A stretch of 64,000 nt of DNA. Origin: CAZJGG01 sp964545475 (GTDB taxonomy: Bacteria; Bacillota; Clostridia; Lachnospirales; JAISER01). The translations under genes were made by a program, and so were the position numbers. The stretch lies in assembly GCA_964545475.1 (NCBI GenBank), contig CAZJGG010000003.1, positions 1 through 64,000 on the forward strand. The letters run 5' to 3'. The notes beneath the pieces are model-generated. The model searched no databases. It worked only from the letters and a program-made list of their open reading frames with translations, and was not told where the DNA came from. This document shows positions 60,321 through 64,000 of this stretch, in pieces; position 1 is the first letter of the stretch; every line of letters begins with the position of its first letter.

Positions 60321-61937
60321 TTAATTAAGAGCAGCGCTTTTAAGGTTAAGAGAACCGTCCGGTCTTAAAGAAACGCCGCTTAAATAAGTTTTTGTTCCGG
60401 CAATAACTTGGTCGTTGCCGAGGAATAACCAAGGAGCATCATCCCAAGCTATTTTTTGAGCATCAGCGTAAATAGTTTTAAGCTGTTCAGGGTCACTTGT
60501 TGCCAAGCCTTCATCTAATAATCTATCAAATTCCGGGTTGTTGTAATATGCAGTGTTTGCGCTAGTTGGTGGCGCCATTTGGCTGTAAAGAATGCTTCTC
60601 ATAGAGCCGTCTGCGTCGAAAGAAGAAGCAGACCAGTTTACATACCACATTTCAATAGTAGCTTGTGCTTTTTCAACATAAATCAAGCTGTCAATAATGT
60701 TAGGCTCCATTGGCACTATGTTTACGTTAATGCCGATTTGAGAAAGTTGTTGCTGAACAAACTGCATACCTTTTTCTTCGTTAGTTGTGTTGTCGCCCCA
60801 AATTGTTACATCAAAGCCGTCTGGATAGCCTGCTTCTGTCATAAGTTGTTTTGCTTTTTCCAAGTCATATGTATAAGGTGTTTGAGGGCTGTAATAAGAT
60901 ACTGTGGACGGGAAGCAAGAATTAACTTCGGAAGCATAACCGTTAAAAATTGTTTTAGCGTATGCATTTTTATCAATAGCATAATTCATTGCTTGACGAA
61001 CACGTTTATCTGAAAGTTCTTTTTTGTCGTTGTTTAATGTAACATATCTCATAATGTTAGACGGAGATGCAACAACTTTAATATCTTTTGTGCCATCAAC
61101 GTTTGGAGCTTGAATTGCCGGAAGAGGATAAATAAAATCCGCTTCGCCTGTTTGAAGCATAGCAACTCTTGAGCCGTCTTCTGGAACAGCACGGAAAGTA
61201 AGGCTGTCTACAGAAGGTTTTTCTCCCCAATATCCGTCAAAAGGATTAACAGTAATTCTGTCGCCTTCAATTCTTTCTCCGAATGTGTAAGGACCTGTAC
61301 CTACAGTAGTTTTAGCCAAGCCTTCGTTGCCAAGTTCTGCAATAGCTTTTGGGCTTATTACTAAAAATTGAGTAAACTGGTTAATAAAAGAGCTGTTGGG
61401 TTTATTTGTTACAATAACTATGGTATAATCGTCTGGTGCAGTAACGGATTCCCAAGTGCTTGCACGGCGATATTGGCGGAAAGATTCATTTGCCATAACT
61501 CTTTCATAGTTTGCAATGAAAGCCGCTGCGTTAAAATCTGTGCCGTCATGGAATTTTACGCCTTGGCGTAATTTAAAAGTATAAGTTAAATTGTCGTCGG
61601 AGGCTTCGTAACTTTCTGCAAGTACGGGAATGATATTTTGGTTGTCGTCAAAAGATATTAAGCCTTCGTACATAGTACGGCTAACTGTAATTGATAATGT
61701 ATCAGTAGTGTTATGTGGGTCAAGAGATTGTAAGTCATTGTTAAAAGCTACAACAAGGTCGTTATCTGGTGATTGTGAGGATGATTGGTCGCTTTGTGCT
61801 TCCGGTGCCGGTTGCTCGGCTTGGTTGCCGCCGGCAGTTTCAGTTCCTTGGGCTGGCTGAGCTGGCTTGCTTGCACAGCCTGCCACAGAAAAACATAATG
61901 CAGCAGCTAAGAAAAGCGCTATACTTTTTCTTTTCAT
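60321..61937 (-). CDS. Peptide-binding lipoprotein (solute-binding protein family 5, second system)
   Basis: 538-residue precursor with a lipoprotein signal (CFSVAGC, Cys at 21) and a Gln/Ala/Glu-rich linker to about residue 58. The family-5 domain shows NNDLQSLDPHNTTDTLS, GVKFHDGTDFNAAAFIANYERV, VRQAMNYAIDKNAY and LMTEAGYPDGFDV. It resembles glutathione/dipeptide-binding members (GsiB/DppA-like). ATG follows AGGAGG. First gene of the second transport run, 60 bases after cutC. Confidence 0.92.
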   Translation of the reverse strand: MKRKSIALFLAAALCFSVAGCASKPAQPAQGTETAGGNQAEQPAPEAQSDQSSSQSPDNDLVVAFNNDLQSLDPHNTTDTLSITVSRTMYEGLISFDDNQNIIPVLAESYEASDDNLTYTFKLRQGVKFHDGTDFNAAAFIANYERVMANESFRQYRRASTWESVTAPDDYTIVIVTNKPNSSFINQFTQFLVISPKAIAELGNEGLAKTTVGTGPYTFGERIEGDRITVNPFDGYWGEKPSVDSLTFRAVPEDGSRVAMLQTGEADFIYPLPAIQAPNVDGTKDIKVVASPSNIMRYVTLNNDKKELSDKRVRQAMNYAIDKNAYAKTIFNGYASEVNSCFPSTVSYYSPQTPYTYDLEKAKQLMTEAGYPDGFDVTIWGDNTTNEEKGMQFVQQQLSQIGINVNIVPMEPNIIDSLIYVEKAQATIEMWYVNWSASSFDADGSMRSILYSQMAPPTSANTAYYNNPEFDRLLDEGLATSDPEQLKTIYADAQKIAWDDAPWLFLGNDQVIAGTKTYLSGVSLRPDGSLNLKSAALN

Positions 61938-61997
61938 TTAGTAAAAACCTCCTTTTATTTTTAAAACATGATGTAAAGACCCTAATATTATAAGTCC

Positions 61998-62765
61998 TTA
62001 ATTTTTAGCATTTAAACAAACAGCGTTAATATATCCGCAGTCAATAATATTAAAGCGGTCTTCCGGGGGATATAATGCGCCGCCGTAAAAAATACTGTTG
62101 TTGTTAGCGGTAGATTTGTCCGTCATTGTTTTGTGAGCCGCCAAATGTATTTGGTCACAATTTGTTTCAGTAATAACCCGGTTCATTGTTTTTAAATCAA
62201 TTCCTGCTCCGGGAAGAATTTCAATGCGCCCGGCTGAATATTCAATCATTTGGCGAATTGTTTCCGTGCCAAGAGGAGCTAAAGGTTCTTGTCCGCTTGT
62301 AAGCACTCTGGTTATGCCAAGGCTTATAAGTATGTCAAGAGCGGCTTTCCAGTCCGGCACAACGTCTATTGCACGGTGGAAAACAGTTGTTTTACCATTG
62401 GCAATTTTTGACATTTCTTCGGTGCGTTTAACGTCAATTGTTCCGTCTTCATTTAAAAAGCCGAAAACAATGCCGTCTGCGCCGTGTTCCAAAAGCAGGC
62501 GAGCATCCTCTTTTGCTGTTTCATATTCGGTTTCTGTATAACAAAAACCGCCTTCTCTTGGGCGTACCATTGTAATAATACGCATTTTTGAACCGTTTTC
62601 AAGCTTTTCAAGCCCTTTTCTGGCAGCCAAAAGTGTGCCTACCGTAGGTGTAAGCCCGCCGTGAAACAGATTTGAATTAAGCTCAACACGGGTGGAACCG
62701 GCCTTGCAAGCTTCAAGAACATCGTCTGCGCTTCCGCAGCAAACTTCTACAAGAATGTCTTTCAT
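61998..62765 (-). CDS. cutC: CutC family protein
   Basis: 255-residue TIM-barrel protein of the CutC family. Recognisable parts: VEVCCGSADDVLEACKAGSTRVELNSNLFHGGLTPT in segments, MVRPREGGFCY, ADGIVFGFLNEDGTID, FHRAIDVV and RVLTSGQEP. CutC was named for copper tolerance in E. coli, but a direct copper role is disputed and Firmicute members may act in sugar or other metabolism. It has a perfect consensus promoter, is divergent from a ROK regulator, and precedes the second peptide transporter by 60 bases. Confidence 0.93.
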   Translation of the reverse strand: MKDILVEVCCGSADDVLEACKAGSTRVELNSNLFHGGLTPTVGTLLAARKGLEKLENGSKMRIITMVRPREGGFCYTETEYETAKEDARLLLEHGADGIVFGFLNEDGTIDVKRTEEMSKIANGKTTVFHRAIDVVPDWKAALDILISLGITRVLTSGQEPLAPLGTETIRQMIEYSAGRIEILPGAGIDLKTMNRVITETNCDQIHLAAHKTMTDKSTANNNSIFYGGALYPPEDRFNIIDCGYINAVCLNAKN

Positions 62766-62805
62766 TGTAATACCTCACTGTTATGTATTATTAATTTATA
62801 AACGC

Positions 62806-62834
62806 ATTATAATAAATACTAAACAAAATGTCAA
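62806..62834 (-). promoter_or_regulatory. Promoter of cutC
   Basis: Minus strand: TTGACA (62829-62834), 17-bp spacer, TATAAT (62806-62811), a perfect consensus match. Confidence 0.85.
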
Positions 62835-62842
62835 TATATATC

Positions 62843-62871
62843 TTGAAAAAATTAAAAACATTGTATATAAT
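62843..62871 (+). promoter_or_regulatory. Promoter of the ROK regulator gene
   Basis: TTGAAA (62843-62848), 17-bp spacer, TATAAT (62866-62871). Its -35 lies eight bases from the cutC -35 box, back to back. Confidence 0.8.
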
Positions 62872-62878
62872 TAATATA

Positions 62879-62900
62879 TAATTAGTTTTACGGCTAATTA
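62879..62900. promoter_or_regulatory. Inverted repeat downstream of the ROK promoter
   Basis: TAATTAG, eight bases, CTAATTA, just after the -10 of the regulator promoter. It is a reasonable place for an autoregulatory operator (inference). Confidence 0.4.
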
Positions 62901-62949
62901 ATTATTAAACCTATGATAATATTGGCGCTTAAAAACAAAGAGGTGGGTA

Positions 62950-64000
62950 ATGGTTAAAAACAGCCGTATAGATCAGGATTTAATGAAGCAGACAAACCGT
63001 CAGCTTGTTTTTTCAGAAATTTATAAAGCAAAGGAAATATCAAGAACCCAAATTGCGCAGATAACAGGCATAAGCGTTATGAGTGCCGGGCGCATTGCAG
63101 ACGAATTAATTGAGAAAGGGCTTCTTAGAGAAAGCGAAAGCACAGAGCAGCAAACAGTGGGAAGACCGCCGAAAATACTTACATTGGCAAAAGAAAATCT
63201 TAATTGCGTCAGTGTATTTATACAAAGCGGCGGAGTAACCGTTGGAATAACAGACCCTTATGGAAATATTAAAAGGAAACTTGACATTAAAGAAACTTTA
63301 GAGGGGAAATCATCTCTAGAAGCCTTTAAATTTATTGGGGATGTTTTAATAAAATTTTTAGAGGATAATAAAGACATAACTTGCTTAAAAACTATTGGGG
63401 TGGTTATGCCGGGGTTAGTAGACGTTGAAAGCGGCACGCTTGTATTTTCATCTCATTTTAGATGGAAAGACGTTCCTGTTGTGGACGTAATGGAAAATAT
63501 GCTCCCGGAATATACATTTGTGCCGGAAAATGACATAAAAGCTCTTGCGCTGGCAGAAGGGTTATTTGGCGGAGCAAAGGAATATAAAAATTTTGTTTTG
63601 TTAAATATAGGCAACGGTGTTGGTGCGGCGGCTTTTATAAACGGTGAAATTTACAGAGGGCAAAATAATGCCGCAGGGGAAATAGGGCATATTATTATTA
63701 ACCCCAGTGGGCGTATGTGCGAATGCGGTAAAATTGGGTGCTTGCAAACTAATGTAGCGGAATGGGCTATTTTGCAGGAAGCTCGCTCGGTACGCCCTAA
63801 CCAAAACATACAAATGAAAGATATATTATTAGCTTACGAAGCAGGTGAGCACTGGGCAAGAAATCTTTTAGACAGAGTTGTGGAATTTACATTTGTTGCG
63901 CTTAATTTACTTTCCAACACATTTGCCCCCCAGGCGATTTTGCTGTGCGGAAGCCTTGTTGAAGAAAACCCATCTTTTAAATCTATGATTTTAAATAACC
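62950..64000 (+). CDS. ROK-family transcriptional regulator (truncated by window edge)
   Basis: About 350 codons are present and the 3' end is missing. An N-terminal winged-helix domain (about 1-80; KEISRTQIAQITGISVMSAG) is fused to a ROK sugar-kinase-like domain. It has the NagC/XylR features LLNIGNGVGAA, AGEIGHI, and the zinc motif CECGKIGCL. The kinase Asp region reads PENDIKALALAEG. Such proteins usually sense a sugar or sugar phosphate. It starts at ATG 62950 after GAGGTGGG. Its divergent placement suggests control of cutC and possibly the second peptide transporter (inference). Confidence 0.92.
   Translation, partial: MVKNSRIDQDLMKQTNRQLVFSEIYKAKEISRTQIAQITGISVMSAGRIADELIEKGLLRESESTEQQTVGRPPKILTLAKENLNCVSVFIQSGGVTVGITDPYGNIKRKLDIKETLEGKSSLEAFKFIGDVLIKFLEDNKDITCLKTIGVVMPGLVDVESGTLVFSSHFRWKDVPVVDVMENMLPEYTFVPENDIKALALAEGLFGGAKEYKNFVLLNIGNGVGAAAFINGEIYRGQNNAAGEIGHIIINPSGRMCECGKIGCLQTNVAEWAILQEARSVRPNQNIQMKDILLAYEAGEHWARNLLDRVVEFTFVALNLLSNTFAPQAILLCGSLVEENPSFKSMILNN

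Overview
The window is chromosomal DNA of a spore-forming, low-GC Clostridia-type Firmicute, plausibly a Lachnospirales relative. Evidence: a PolC-type DNA polymerase, spoVA and dipicolinate synthase genes, an SLH-domain surface protein, strong AGGAGG ribosome sites with frequent TTG/GTG starts, and AT-rich intergenic DNA. Calls rest on reading motifs in the translated sequence; no database search was run.

Layout. 1-2998 (minus): rimP-nusA-ylxR-ylxQ-infB with its promoter and a leader hairpin; infB runs off the left edge. 3008-8840 (plus): a giant alpha-2-macroglobulin-like protein translationally coupled to a Memo-family protein. 8852-11674 (minus): a TIGR04086-type membrane protein, an unknown coiled-coil protein, a 58-residue methionine-rich protein and an M20 peptidase homologue with altered catalytic residues. 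11719-21533: ung, polC-ispG, a tocopherol-cyclase-family protein, a DMT exporter and a phosphosugar mutase. 21554-23210: a repeat-rich island with a compositionally foreign alpha/beta-hydrolase lipoprotein between 105-bp direct repeats. 23366-23648: tRNA-Phe and tRNA-Lys. 23811-35394: a peptide ABC transporter followed by LD-carboxypeptidase, alanine racemase, M20 amidohydrolase, DppA-type D-aminopeptidase and LysA. The enzyme set fits import and dismantling of murein peptides. 35412-36176: a methyltransferase.

36197-42862: threonine/serine catabolism (sstT-tdh-kbl, sdaAB-sdaAA) divergent from a MocR regulator across a perfect palindrome that holds a consensus promoter on each strand. 42863-45388: SLH surface protein with a very tyrosine-rich domain. 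45489-51595: spoVAA-AB-AC-AD continuing into two M16 peptidase-like genes and lgt. 51922-54419: dpaA-dpaB-asparaginase. 55029-62834: cutC, a second peptide ABC transporter and an M17 aminopeptidase, divergent from a ROK regulator cut by the right edge.

Between genes there are at least two families of palindromic, MITE-like elements without coding capacity. One is 166 bp long in two full copies whose stems differ by compensating changes. The strongest candidates for undescribed biology are this repeat family, the methionine-rich mini-protein, the symmetric divergent promoter and the murein-peptide locus.
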